Source: an uncultured Caulobacterales bacterium (GTDB taxonomy: Bacteria; Pseudomonadota; Alphaproteobacteria; Caulobacterales; Maricaulaceae). Taken from it: 8,132 nucleotides of DNA. This document shows, piece by piece, positions 1 to 6,360 of the stretch. Numbering within the stretch: position 1 is the stretch's first letter; every line of letters begins with the position of its first letter. The notes below the pieces were generated by a model. The model was not told the DNA's origin. It made no database searches and saw nothing but the letters and a program-made list of their open reading frames with translations. The translations under genes and the position numbers were made by a program. The DNA lies in contig CALLME010000224.1 in NCBI GenBank assembly GCA_938007945.1, positions 1-8,132 on the forward strand, in the 5' to 3' direction.

Positions 1-1343
1 GTTTCGAGTCGGGTGAACGCTTTCGCATAATCCACAGGCGCCAGATTATATGACGGCAATTGCGATTCTATTGATGTGAGATAAGCATCTGTGGGCGCCT
101 TACCACCGACTCGACGTTGACGATTGAATTCAATCCATCCCGCCACAACGAAACAGGCGCGACGGGCAACCACATCGTGATTAGCATAATATTCTATAAC
201 AGGGAAAATTCGCGCAGGAATTTTTTGTGAGCCATCATGTGAAATCTGCTCAAGAAGATGCTTGATTTCAGGATTTTCAAATCGCGTGATAATTTGCGAC
301 CAATACTTAGACGTGTTTAGCCCCAGTGGCGCGTCGATTGTTGAAAGGGTCTCTTCGCGAATGAGCCCATCAACAAATTTACGAAGTTCAACGTTGCTTA
401 TGGCATCTTCAACGCTTTCCTCACCCGCCAATAAACCGAGGTAAGTCAGCGTACTATGCGCGCCGTTTAAGATGCGCAGCTTTGCCATTTCATAGCCATG
501 CACATCATTAGTGAACGTCACCCCTGCCCCTGCCCAATCGGGTTGATGACGCGGGAGATTGTCCTCAATCACCCACTGGGCGAAGGCTTCGCGTTGCACA
601 GGCCAAGCATCCTCAAGACCGATTGCGCCGCTAACGTCATCACGAACGTCATCATCCGTCGCAGGGGTGATGCTATCCACCATCGTGTTGGGAAACCTGA
701 TGTCATCTCCAATATGAGAGGCGAGAGCTGCATCAAAGGTCTGCGCGAATTCAATGCAGACGCGCTTGAGCTTATCACCATTGGACGGTAAGTTATCACA
801 GCTGATAACCGTCAGCGACCCTACGCCTGCTTCGCGGCGTTGACGAAAAGCTTCAACGAGATAACCAATCGCGGAGACAGGCGAGCGCGGCGTAACTAAA
901 TCCTGTGCAACAAAACGATTCTCTTTATCAAGATGTCCATCTTGCGTCAGAGCATAGCCTTTTTCCGTTATTGTCAGCGTGACAAAATGCGTATCTACGT
1001 GACTTAGCCGCGTGAGCACTTTAGCGCCATCCTCACGCGCGCAGAGAACTTCTTTAATACTGCCGATTATGCGGTAGCTCGGGTTTTTGTCTTTAATCGC
1101 GAGGGTATATAGCCCGTCCTGCGGCGCGAGCGCTTCTTTAACATTCGTGCTATTAAGCGAGACGGCGCAAATACCCCAATTGCCGCCACTTTTGGCAATC
1201 GCACTGTCAGTAAAAGCTGCTTGGTGCGCGCGATGAAACGCCCCCGGCCCCAAATGCACTATACCTATGCCTAATTCATTTCGGTCATAGGTTGGGCAAT
1301 AAGCCGTCGCGCGGGAAACTGTAGAATTTGAGAGGCGCGACAT
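1..1343 (-). CDS. uxuB: D-mannonate oxidoreductase (fructuronate reductase), partial at the left window edge
   Basis: This enzyme interconverts D-fructuronate and D-mannonate with NAD(H) in the cytoplasm, the step after UxaC in glucuronate breakdown. I translated 447 codons from the ATG at 1343 with no stop before the window edge; the E. coli protein is about 486 residues, so roughly the last 40-60 are missing. Visible features of the long-chain mannitol dehydrogenase family are the N-terminal dinucleotide-binding stretch GIGIVHLGPGAFHRAHQA (residues 25-42), SCDNLPSNG (181-189), FPNTMVD (217-223), the catalytic K-x4-N-x2-H signature (K288, N293, H296) and GSQKIPARI (371-379). These match UxuB much better than UxaB (tagaturonate reductase). 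One oddity: the usual MVDRI/TP motif reads MVDSITP, with Ser224 in place of Arg. The start codon overlaps the uxaC stop (TGATG), and AAAGG lies 7 bases upstream inside uxaC, so the two genes are co-transcribed and probably translationally coupled. Confidence 0.93.
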   Translation of the reverse strand, partial: MSRLSNSTVSRATAYCPTYDRNELGIGIVHLGPGAFHRAHQAAFTDSAIAKSGGNWGICAVSLNSTNVKEALAPQDGLYTLAIKDKNPSYRIIGSIKEVLCAREDGAKVLTRLSHVDTHFVTLTITEKGYALTQDGHLDKENRFVAQDLVTPRSPVSAIGYLVEAFRQRREAGVGSLTVISCDNLPSNGDKLKRVCIEFAQTFDAALASHIGDDIRFPNTMVDSITPATDDDVRDDVSGAIGLEDAWPVQREAFAQWVIEDNLPRHQPDWAGAGVTFTNDVHGYEMAKLRILNGAHSTLTYLGLLAGEESVEDAISNVELRKFVDGLIREETLSTIDAPLGLNTSKYWSQIITRFENPEIKHLLEQISHDGSQKIPARIFPVIEYYANHDVVARRACFVVAGWIEFNRQRRVGGKAPTDAYLTSIESQLPSYNLAPVDYAKAFTRLE

Positions 1344-2776
1344 CAGACAACCTTTGCCTCTAATGGAAGCTTATATGCCTTGCGCGCGAGGTTGTAAGTC
1401 AAATCAACACTTAGCTGCTTGGCCTCATCCAGTGAAATTTTATGCTCGCAAACGAGCCGGCTCAGATAGACGCAATCCATACGGCGCGCCACATCATGCC
1501 GTGCAGGAATTGACAAAAATGCCCGCGTATCATCATTAAAGCCAGCCGTATTGTAAAAGCCTGCCGTCTCGGTCACTTGGTCGCGAAAACGCATCATGCC
1601 CTGCGGCGCGTCATGAAACCACCACGGCGGACCAAGCGTGAGGCAGGGATAATGCCCCGCTAAAGTCGCAAGTTCACGCGCGTAATTGCTTTCATCCAAA
1701 GTGAATAAAATGATGTTTAAGTCAGGGTTATTGCCGTGTTTGGCAAGCAAGGGCTGAAGCGCTTCTGTATAATTGATTTGCAGTGGAATATCCGCGCCTT
1801 TATCTGGGCCAAAACGCTCATAGAGCTTAGTATTATGATTGCGATAGCTTCCAGGGTGGATTTGCATCACCATCCCGTCCTCAACGCTCATACCTGCCAT
1901 CTCGGTCAGCATTTGCGCACGAAATAGCTCAGCCTCTGCCTCGCTCGCTTTACCAGAAAGACAAGTCTTCAATAGCGCTTGGCACTCCTTTTCTGACAGG
2001 TCAGCTGTTTGAGCAGAGGGATGGCCGTGATCCGTTGCCGTTGCACGTCCGACATCGCGAAAATAAGCTCGACGCTGGCGTAGCGCTTCAAGATAGCCTT
2101 GCCAATTCGTAGTATCGCAGCCTGTCAATTCTGCGAGCTTTTCCAGATTGCTCGCAAATTCTGGCTTGGACGCGTCGCAACAATCATCAGGGCGGAATGT
2201 CGTAATAACACGGTGTTCATAGCCTGAGCCCACCATAGCTTTATGGTGCCGTAAGTCGTTCAACGCGCCTTCAGTCGTCGCTATCAGGTCAATTTGAAAT
2301 TTATCGAGAAGCGCGCGCGGCTTAAATTCATCTGTCGCGAGGGCGGCGTCGATAATGTCATAAATTTCATCCGCCGTGTCAGCACTTAGCAGTTTAGTTA
2401 TGCCAAAGACTTCACCCAAAACATGATCATACCATGTTCGTGAGGGTGTGCCTGCAAAGAGGTAATAGTGGCTCGCAAACGTTCGCCATACTTTGCGCGG
2501 ATCTGTTTCATACGCACTGCCGTCATGGGGACGCACGCCGAGGTTCTCCATTGAAACGCCTTGGCTATAGAGCATGCGCAGCACGTAATGATCAGGAACA
2601 ATAAACAGCTCAGCAGGGTTAGAGAAGTTCTCATTCTGCCCGAACCAAGAGGGATCCGTGTGGCCATGTGGGCTTATTATCGGCAGATCTTTAATAGCGT
2701 TATATAGCGCCCGACATATCTCTCTTTGAAAAATATTGACCGGGAATAAACGGTCGGGATGTAAGGTTTTATAAAT
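1343..2776 (-). CDS. uxaC: Glucuronate (uronate) isomerase with a probable ATT start
   Basis: UxaC isomerises D-glucuronate to D-fructuronate (and D-galacturonate to D-tagaturonate) in the cytoplasm; it belongs to the amidohydrolase superfamily. With the start proposed here it is 477 residues, the normal family size (about 470). Motifs: LHPDRLFP (5-12), SPHGHTDPSWF (35-45) with the metal-binding HGH at 37-39, ATTEGALNDL (166-175), ATDHGH (247-252), QIHPGSYRNHN (305-315), WWFHD (385-389), FNDDTRAF (413-420) and ARHD (425-428). No ATG, GTG or TTG occurs in frame between the upstream TAA (2813-2815) and the GTG at 2584, and a GTG start would delete 64 conserved residues including HGH. The ATT at 2776-2774 follows AGGGGA by 6 bases and begins the protein just before LHPD, so I choose it; a sequencing error or true lesion is the alternative. 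It is the first gene of the uxaC-uxuB operon, divergent from the GntR gene that probably controls it. Product confidence is high; start confidence is moderate. Confidence 0.93.
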   Translation of the reverse strand: MYKTLHPDRLFPVNIFQREICRALYNAIKDLPIISPHGHTDPSWFGQNENFSNPAELFIVPDHYVLRMLYSQGVSMENLGVRPHDGSAYETDPRKVWRTFASHYYLFAGTPSRTWYDHVLGEVFGITKLLSADTADEIYDIIDAALATDEFKPRALLDKFQIDLIATTEGALNDLRHHKAMVGSGYEHRVITTFRPDDCCDASKPEFASNLEKLAELTGCDTTNWQGYLEALRQRRAYFRDVGRATATDHGHPSAQTADLSEKECQALLKTCLSGKASEAEAELFRAQMLTEMAGMSVEDGMVMQIHPGSYRNHNTKLYERFGPDKGADIPLQINYTEALQPLLAKHGNNPDLNIILFTLDESNYARELATLAGHYPCLTLGPPWWFHDAPQGMMRFRDQVTETAGFYNTAGFNDDTRAFLSIPARHDVARRMDCVYLSRLVCEHKISLDEAKQLSVDLTYNLARKAYKLPLEAKVV

Positions 2777-2783
2777 TGCAATT
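2774..2783. repeat. 10-bp perfect palindrome over the uxaC start codon
   Basis: AATTGCAATT reads the same on both strands and covers the proposed ATT start and the base next to the ribosome binding site. Its core ATTGCAAT recurs in the palindrome at 2813-2824, with centres 40 bp apart. It could be a protein-binding site or chance in AT-rich DNA. Confidence 0.35.
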
Positions 2784-2788
2784 CCCCT
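2783..2788 (-). promoter_or_regulatory. Ribosome binding site that decides the uxaC start
   Basis: AGGGGA on the minus strand ends 6 bases before the ATT codon at 2776. It is the only good Shine-Dalgarno match upstream of the conserved UxaC N-terminus, so it is the main support for initiation at ATT. A second ATT directly abutting it (2782-2780) is too close to be used. Confidence 0.6.
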
Positions 2789-2804
2789 GAGAAGTAATGA
2801 TTGA

Positions 2805-2833
2805 TTTATGGCTTATTGCAATAAATTGGACAA
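2805..2833 (-). promoter_or_regulatory. Candidate uxaC-uxuB promoter
   Basis: On the minus strand TTGTCC (2833-2828) and CATAAA (2810-2805) are separated by 17 bases, which resembles a sigma-70 type -35/-10 pair with four matches in each box. It would start transcription near 2798, leaving a short leader of about 20 bases before the ATT start. Its -35 box lies inside the operator-like site at 2825-2839 and its spacer holds the 12-bp palindrome, the arrangement expected of a repressed promoter. The boxes are weak matches in AT-rich sequence, so this is tentative. Confidence 0.35.
2813..2824. repeat. 12-bp perfect palindrome in the control region
   Basis: TTATTGCAATAA is a perfect inverted repeat directly next to the operator-like site at 2825-2839 and within the spacer of the candidate uxaC promoter. 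It shares the ATTGCAAT core with the palindrome at 2774-2783. Possible roles are a second repressor site or a site for another regulator; no T-run follows it, so it does not look like a terminator. Confidence 0.4.
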
Positions 2834-2839
2834 GCCAAT
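2825..2839. promoter_or_regulatory. Operator-like site for a GntR/FCD regulator
   Basis: ATTGG-ACAAG-CCAAT is an inverted repeat with 5-bp perfect arms and a 5-bp centre; with flanks it reads AATTGG-N5-CCAATaATT. This matches the architecture I know for FCD-subfamily GntR regulators such as LldR (AATTGG-N5-CCAATT) and is close to the UxuR/ExuR-type TTGG...CCAA sites. A half-site, AAATTGGTCA, lies at 2856-2865. The position between the divergent uxaC and gntR genes, over a candidate -35 box, fits repression by the GntR protein encoded alongside. Binding itself is inferred. Confidence 0.5.
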
Positions 2840-2900
2840 AATTGAAAACAGAGCTAAATTGGTCATATTTATTTTTAATTATTGTCAGTGAAGTAATTTT

Positions 2901-2929
2901 TTGACAGTGCATCCACACAGCACTAAGGT
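2901..2929 (+). promoter_or_regulatory. Candidate promoter of the GntR regulator gene
   Basis: A perfect TTGACA (2901-2906) is followed 17 bases later by TAAGGT (2924-2929), a weak -10 box. Transcription would begin around 2936, giving a leader of under 20 bases that still includes the ribosome binding site. It lies about 60 bp from the operator-like site, so autoregulation is possible but not evident. Confidence 0.45.
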
Positions 2930-2941
2930 TTTACAAATTAT

Positions 2942-2945
2942 GGAG
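2942..2945 (+). promoter_or_regulatory. Ribosome binding site deciding the TTG start of the regulator
   Basis: GGAG ends 8 bases before TTG at 2954. An ATG that overlaps it (2940-2942) is in a different frame, so TTG is the best start for the regulator. Confidence 0.65.
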
Positions 2946-2953
2946 AATTCGGT

Positions 2954-3703
2954 TTGAAAGCGCAAAGACTTTATAAAAGCGTCGCTGTTGAGCTCTTGAA
3001 ATTAATCGATTCGGGCAAATACAATATTGGGGACAGGCTCCCCGCGGAACGTGACCTTGCGCTTGAATATAATGTCAGTCGCCCGACTATGCGCGAAGCC
3101 GTCATAGCCCTTGAAATTGCAGGCCGCGTGGAAGTTCGCAAAGGCTCAGGTGTCTATATAATTGAGCCTAAAAACACCGACACAAAATCACTTGATTTAG
3201 ACGTGGGCCCGTTTGAGCTTACAGAAGCTCGTATGTTAATTGAAGGCGAAGCGGCTGGCCTTGCCGCGACGATGATAACAGATGAGGAACTGGAAGACCT
3301 CGCGACAATTATTGCGCGTATGAAAGCCGAAAATGATGCCGAAGACGGCTCAGAAATAGCGGATAAAGACTTTCATATGTTGATTGCACGCGCGACCCGG
3401 AATTCCGTGGTTGAAACCATCATTGAGGAAGTCTGGAATTTGCGTAACAAATCAGAGCTCACCCAAACCATGTATGAAACGGTTCGCACGGGTGGTATTC
3501 GTCCAAGCATTGATGAGCATTGGGCCATATTCGATGCCCTTAAAGCGCGTGACCCCATTGCCGCGCGCACGGCCATGCGTACTCATTTGTCCCGTGTGAT
3601 TGACACAATGTTTGAAGCGACAGAAATAGAAGCCCACGAAGAAGTCAAACGCCGCGTATCTGAGGACCGCCGCCGTTACAAACAACTTTTGCAAACAGGC
3701 TAA
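2954..3703 (+). CDS. GntR-family transcriptional regulator, FCD (FadR/UxuR-like) subfamily
   Basis: This 249-residue protein has the two-domain form of FCD-type GntR regulators: an N-terminal winged helix-turn-helix (about residues 5-72, with RLPAERDLALEYNVSRPT at 28-45 and the wing KGSGVYI at 63-69) and an all-helical C-terminal effector domain. The metal- and ligand-binding residues of FCD domains are present: D137 and H141 in a D-x3-H pair, H189 in DEHW and H211 in RTHL. These regulators usually sense a sugar acid or other carboxylate and release DNA on binding it; in this setting a uronate or pathway intermediate such as fructuronate or KDG is a reasonable guess. It starts at TTG (2954), 8 bases after GGAG. 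It is divergent from uxaC-uxuB and convergent with the TRAP-kduD operon, which suggests it is the local repressor. Whether it corresponds to UxuR, ExuR or KdgR in specificity cannot be told, so no symbol is given. Confidence 0.92.
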   Translation: MKAQRLYKSVAVELLKLIDSGKYNIGDRLPAERDLALEYNVSRPTMREAVIALEIAGRVEVRKGSGVYIIEPKNTDTKSLDLDVGPFELTEARMLIEGEAAGLAATMITDEELEDLATIIARMKAENDAEDGSEIADKDFHMLIARATRNSVVETIIEEVWNLRNKSELTQTMYETVRTGGIRPSIDEHWAIFDALKARDPIAARTAMRTHLSRVIDTMFEATEIEAHEEVKRRVSEDRRRYKQLLQTG

Positions 3704-3733
3704 ACTGGCTCTGAAACGCGTCTCGGCAAAACG

Positions 3734-4498
3734 CTAGCGCGCCATCCAACCGCCATCCACTGTCAAGATATGCCCGTTGACGTAATCTGCTGCCGATGAA
3801 CTCAGGAACACCGCTGCGCCCGCAATGTCTTCAGCTCGTCCCCAACGTCCTGTCGGAATACGCGCGAGAATTGACGCGTTGCGATCTTTGTCCGCGCGCA
3901 GCGCCGCTGTATTATCTGTCGCAATATACCCAGGCGCAATTGCGTTCACTTGCACACCTTTAGCGGCCCATTCATTGGCCAGTGCTTTTGTGAGTTGCCC
4001 AACCCCGCCTTTACTCGCGGCATAGGCTGGCACAGTGATTCCGCCTTGGAATGTCAAGAGTGACGCGATGTTCACGATCTTGCCCTCGCCCCGCGCAACC
4101 ATCTCTTTGCCAATACCGCGACAAAATTGAAACACGCCGTTGAGGTTTGTGCTGATAACCGCGTCCCAATCATCATCAGAATAGTCTGTTGCAGGCGCAC
4201 GGCGAATAGTGCCTGCATTATTAATGAGAATGTCGACTTTCCCGATATCATGTGCCGCTTTTACCGCAGTCCGAATAGCCTCTGGTGAGGATTGGTCGCA
4301 GCCAAGCGCCTGCGCTTTGCGGCCCAGAGCCTCGACTTGAGAGACCGTGTCTTGGGCGTTTTTTGCGCTAGAGGCGACGGCAATGATGTCGGCGCCTGCA
4401 CTTGCAAGACCTAGTGCAATGGCTTGACCAATTCCGCGACTAGCCCCTGTGACGAGAGCTGTTTTTCCTGAAAGGTCAAATGAGATAGCTGATGACAT
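3734..4498 (-). CDS. kduD: 2-dehydro-3-deoxy-D-gluconate 5-dehydrogenase (SDR family)
   Basis: KduD reduces 2,5-diketo-3-deoxygluconate (DKII) to 2-keto-3-deoxygluconate (KDG) with NAD(P)H, the last step specific to 4,5-unsaturated uronates, in the cytoplasm. The 254-residue protein is a classical short-chain dehydrogenase: TGASRGIG cofactor motif (17-24), NNAG (93-96) and the catalytic set N118, S146, Y159 and K163. The tail is diagnostic of KduD as I recall it from E. coli: NAIAPGYIATDNT (185-197), ILARIPTGRWG (210-220), DYVNGH (238-243) and the DGGWMAR ending. The start ATG at 4498 has AGGA 6 bases upstream. It is the last gene of the leftward operon, 24 bases after dctM, so it is probably co-transcribed with the transporter. 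KduI, the isomerase that supplies its substrate, is not in the window. The main alternative is a gluconate 5-dehydrogenase-like SDR with another sugar acid substrate. Confidence 0.88.
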   Translation of the reverse strand: MSSAISFDLSGKTALVTGASRGIGQAIALGLASAGADIIAVASSAKNAQDTVSQVEALGRKAQALGCDQSSPEAIRTAVKAAHDIGKVDILINNAGTIRRAPATDYSDDDWDAVISTNLNGVFQFCRGIGKEMVARGEGKIVNIASLLTFQGGITVPAYAASKGGVGQLTKALANEWAAKGVQVNAIAPGYIATDNTAALRADKDRNASILARIPTGRWGRAEDIAGAAVFLSSSAADYVNGHILTVDGGWMAR

Positions 4499-4522
4499 GT
4501 TAAGTCCTGAAATTGAAATGGA

Positions 4523-5821
4523 TTACTGAATAAGACCAACGGCCCGCGGGAGACCTTCGGAGAGGAACGGCACGAATGTGACTAAGAGGAGCGAGACGAT
4601 AAGCGCTGCGTAAAGCATGAGAAGCGGGCGAATGAGTTTCTGAATACTTGTCCCTGCTACGGCACAGCCGACAAAAAGCACACTCCCGACGGGCGGCGTA
4701 CACAAGCCGATTGAAAGGTTAAGCACAAGCATAATGCCGAAGTGAAGCGGGGTCATTCCCATCTCCATCGCCACAGGAAGAAAGATAGGCGTGAAGATCA
4801 AAATCGCAGGCGTGATGTCGAGAAACGCGCCAACCACAAGCAAAATGAGATTAATTAGCAGCAGGATGACAATTGGGTTATCGCTTATCGTAAGGAGCCC
4901 ATCGCTGATTGCTTGTGGAATATTTTCATAAGCGAGCAGCCACGCCATGCCTGTAGAGACGCCAATCAGAAGCAAAACCATCGCCGTTGTCTCAATTGAC
5001 TTTAGAAGGATTTCTGGCAGTTCGCCAAATTTAATCTCACCATAGAACATCGACAAAATGAGCGCGTAAATCACCGCAATCGCACTGGCCTCAGTCGCAG
5101 TAAAGATGCCCGCAATAATGCCGCCGACTACGATAAAAATCATCGCGATACTTGGACCAGCTTCGAACATTTTCCGCATAGCGGCTTTGAACGGAATGCG
5201 GGCCGAACGCGGATAGCCTTCTTTCTTGGCGTAACCCGCCGCCACGATCATGAGGGCGATGCCGCCTAATATGCCTGGTAAATAACCCCCCATAAACAGC
5301 GCCGCGATAGACACACTTCCCGCCGCTACAGCATAGACAATAAGCACATTGCTCGGCGGGATTAGGAGGCCAAGGATTGAGCCCGTCACAGTCACAGCCG
5401 TGCTGAAATTCTTATCATAGCCTTCTTTTTCCATAGTCGGAATCATGAACGTACCGATGGCGGACGTCGCGGCGACGGCTGAGCCTGAGATAGAGCCAAA
5501 AAGCATACATGACAGCGTATTTACGAGCGCCAATCCGCCAGGAAGCGTGCCGACAACTGCCTTGGCTGCCTCAATCAAGCGTTTGGCAATGCCTCCTCGT
5601 CCCATGAGATAGCCAGAAATGACAAAAAATGGGATAGCGAGAAGCGTGAAACTATCAAGTCCACCTGCAAGCCTCTGCGCCATTGTCGTGACAGCAGGAT
5701 CAAATGACATGGATAGCATAAGCGTCGACACGCTCGCCAGCGCGATTGACACAGCAATCGGCACGCCCAGCATGATGAGTATGAAGAAAATTCCGAGCAG
5801 AACAGCGACAGTGAGTAACAT
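4523..5821 (-). CDS. dctM: TRAP transporter large membrane subunit (DctM/YiaN type)
   Basis: This is the channel-forming inner-membrane subunit of a tripartite ATP-independent periplasmic transporter, which uses an ion gradient (usually sodium) to import carboxylates delivered by the periplasmic binding protein. At 432 residues it has the normal DctM length and is hydrophobic throughout, with about a dozen membrane segments. Family features include the N-terminal GVPIAVSIALA stretch, the GSISGSAVAATSAIG loop (about 111-125), GLLIPPSN in the middle and a second matching GLCTPPVGS near residue 376, reflecting the internal duplication of the ion-transporter fold. The ATG at 5821 lies 2 bases after the dctQ stop, with AAGGA 9 bases upstream inside dctQ, which indicates coupled translation. 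Substrate is not readable from this subunit; the neighbours suggest a uronate. Confidence 0.95.
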   Translation of the reverse strand: MLLTVAVLLGIFFILIMLGVPIAVSIALASVSTLMLSMSFDPAVTTMAQRLAGGLDSFTLLAIPFFVISGYLMGRGGIAKRLIEAAKAVVGTLPGGLALVNTLSCMLFGSISGSAVAATSAIGTFMIPTMEKEGYDKNFSTAVTVTGSILGLLIPPSNVLIVYAVAAGSVSIAALFMGGYLPGILGGIALMIVAAGYAKKEGYPRSARIPFKAAMRKMFEAGPSIAMIFIVVGGIIAGIFTATEASAIAVIYALILSMFYGEIKFGELPEILLKSIETTAMVLLLIGVSTGMAWLLAYENIPQAISDGLLTISDNPIVILLLINLILLVVGAFLDITPAILIFTPIFLPVAMEMGMTPLHFGIMLVLNLSIGLCTPPVGSVLFVGCAVAGTSIQKLIRPLLMLYAALIVSLLLVTFVPFLSEGLPRAVGLIQ

Positions 5822-5823
5822 AT

Positions 5824-6360
5824 CTATATATCCTTCGTCGTCGCTGGGTTGACTATGGCGGGGTCCAATTCAGATGGGCGATGTAACTTCCCGTGAAAAA
5901 TAATATCCGCCATGTAATGCAGCGCATAAAGGCCCATCAAAACACCGCTAATCGGGATGATAGAATAGACATATGACATACGCACACCTAGCGCAGCTGA
6001 GGTTTGGTTAAGCTCATGCGTTAGCGCCACAAGACGCCCACCGCCGTAAACAAGTATCAACACCGCGAAGATGAAACAGGCAATTAACGAGGCCATTTCA
6101 GCGACCAAGCGTTTCTTGCCTATCAGAGGTTTGACGAGAATATCGATTCCGACATGCATGCGATTGCGAAATGTGTAAACAGAGCCAAGAAGACCGAGCC
6201 AAATGAGTTGGAACCGCGCAATTTCCTCTGTCAGAGAACTTGGGGCTTTTAGGGCGTAACGCGAGAAGACTTGCCATGTGACAGTGGCAATCATAAACAC
6301 CGCCAAGGCGACGAGCGCCCACCGCAAGATTAAATCAATCGGTTTAATTATCAGCTTCAA
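5824..6360 (-). CDS. dctQ: TRAP transporter small membrane subunit (DctQ type)
   Basis: DctQ is the four-helix inner-membrane subunit that pairs with DctM and helps dock the substrate-binding protein. This 178-residue protein has four hydrophobic segments (roughly residues 8-33, 48-65, 85-108 and 129-153) and the usual motif after the first helix: WQVFSRY, then LTEEIARFQLIWLG, followed by FRNRMHVGID. It starts at TTG (6360), supported by a strong GGAGGG 6 bases upstream, and its first four bases overlap the dctP stop (TTGA). The tight packing dctP-dctQ-dctM is typical of a single TRAP operon. The last 20 or so residues are a cytoplasmic, polar tail. Confidence 0.93.
   Translation of the reverse strand: MKLIIKPIDLILRWALVALAVFMIATVTWQVFSRYALKAPSSLTEEIARFQLIWLGLLGSVYTFRNRMHVGIDILVKPLIGKKRLVAEMASLIACFIFAVLILVYGGGRLVALTHELNQTSAALGVRMSYVYSIIPISGVLMGLYALHYMADIIFHGKLHRPSELDPAIVNPATTKDI

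Noticed and set aside
262..791. Two plus-strand open frames opposite uxuB (262-444 and 498-791)
   Set aside because: The minus-strand frame here encodes a continuous, motif-rich UxuB; the plus-strand frames have no recognisable protein features.
2398..2667. An 89-codon minus-strand frame with an ATG start and a hydrophobic, cysteine-containing N-terminus resembling a signal peptide
   Set aside because: It lies wholly within uxaC in another frame, over the conserved N-terminal UxaC sequence (SPHGHTDPSWF to PDHYVLRMLYSQGV). The hydrophobicity is a by-product of the overlapping codons.
2813..2866. A short minus-strand frame (ATG at 2866, 17 codons, TAA at 2813) in the same frame as uxaC, possibly an upstream leader peptide or a start cut off by a stop codon
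   Set aside because: No ribosome binding site precedes it, it lies upstream of the likely transcription start, and its residues do not resemble the UxaC N-terminus, so readthrough is not needed to explain the gene.
3704..3740. A possible bidirectional terminator between gntR and kduD
   Set aside because: Only a 4-bp GCGT/ACGC stem can be drawn and there is no T-run on either strand.
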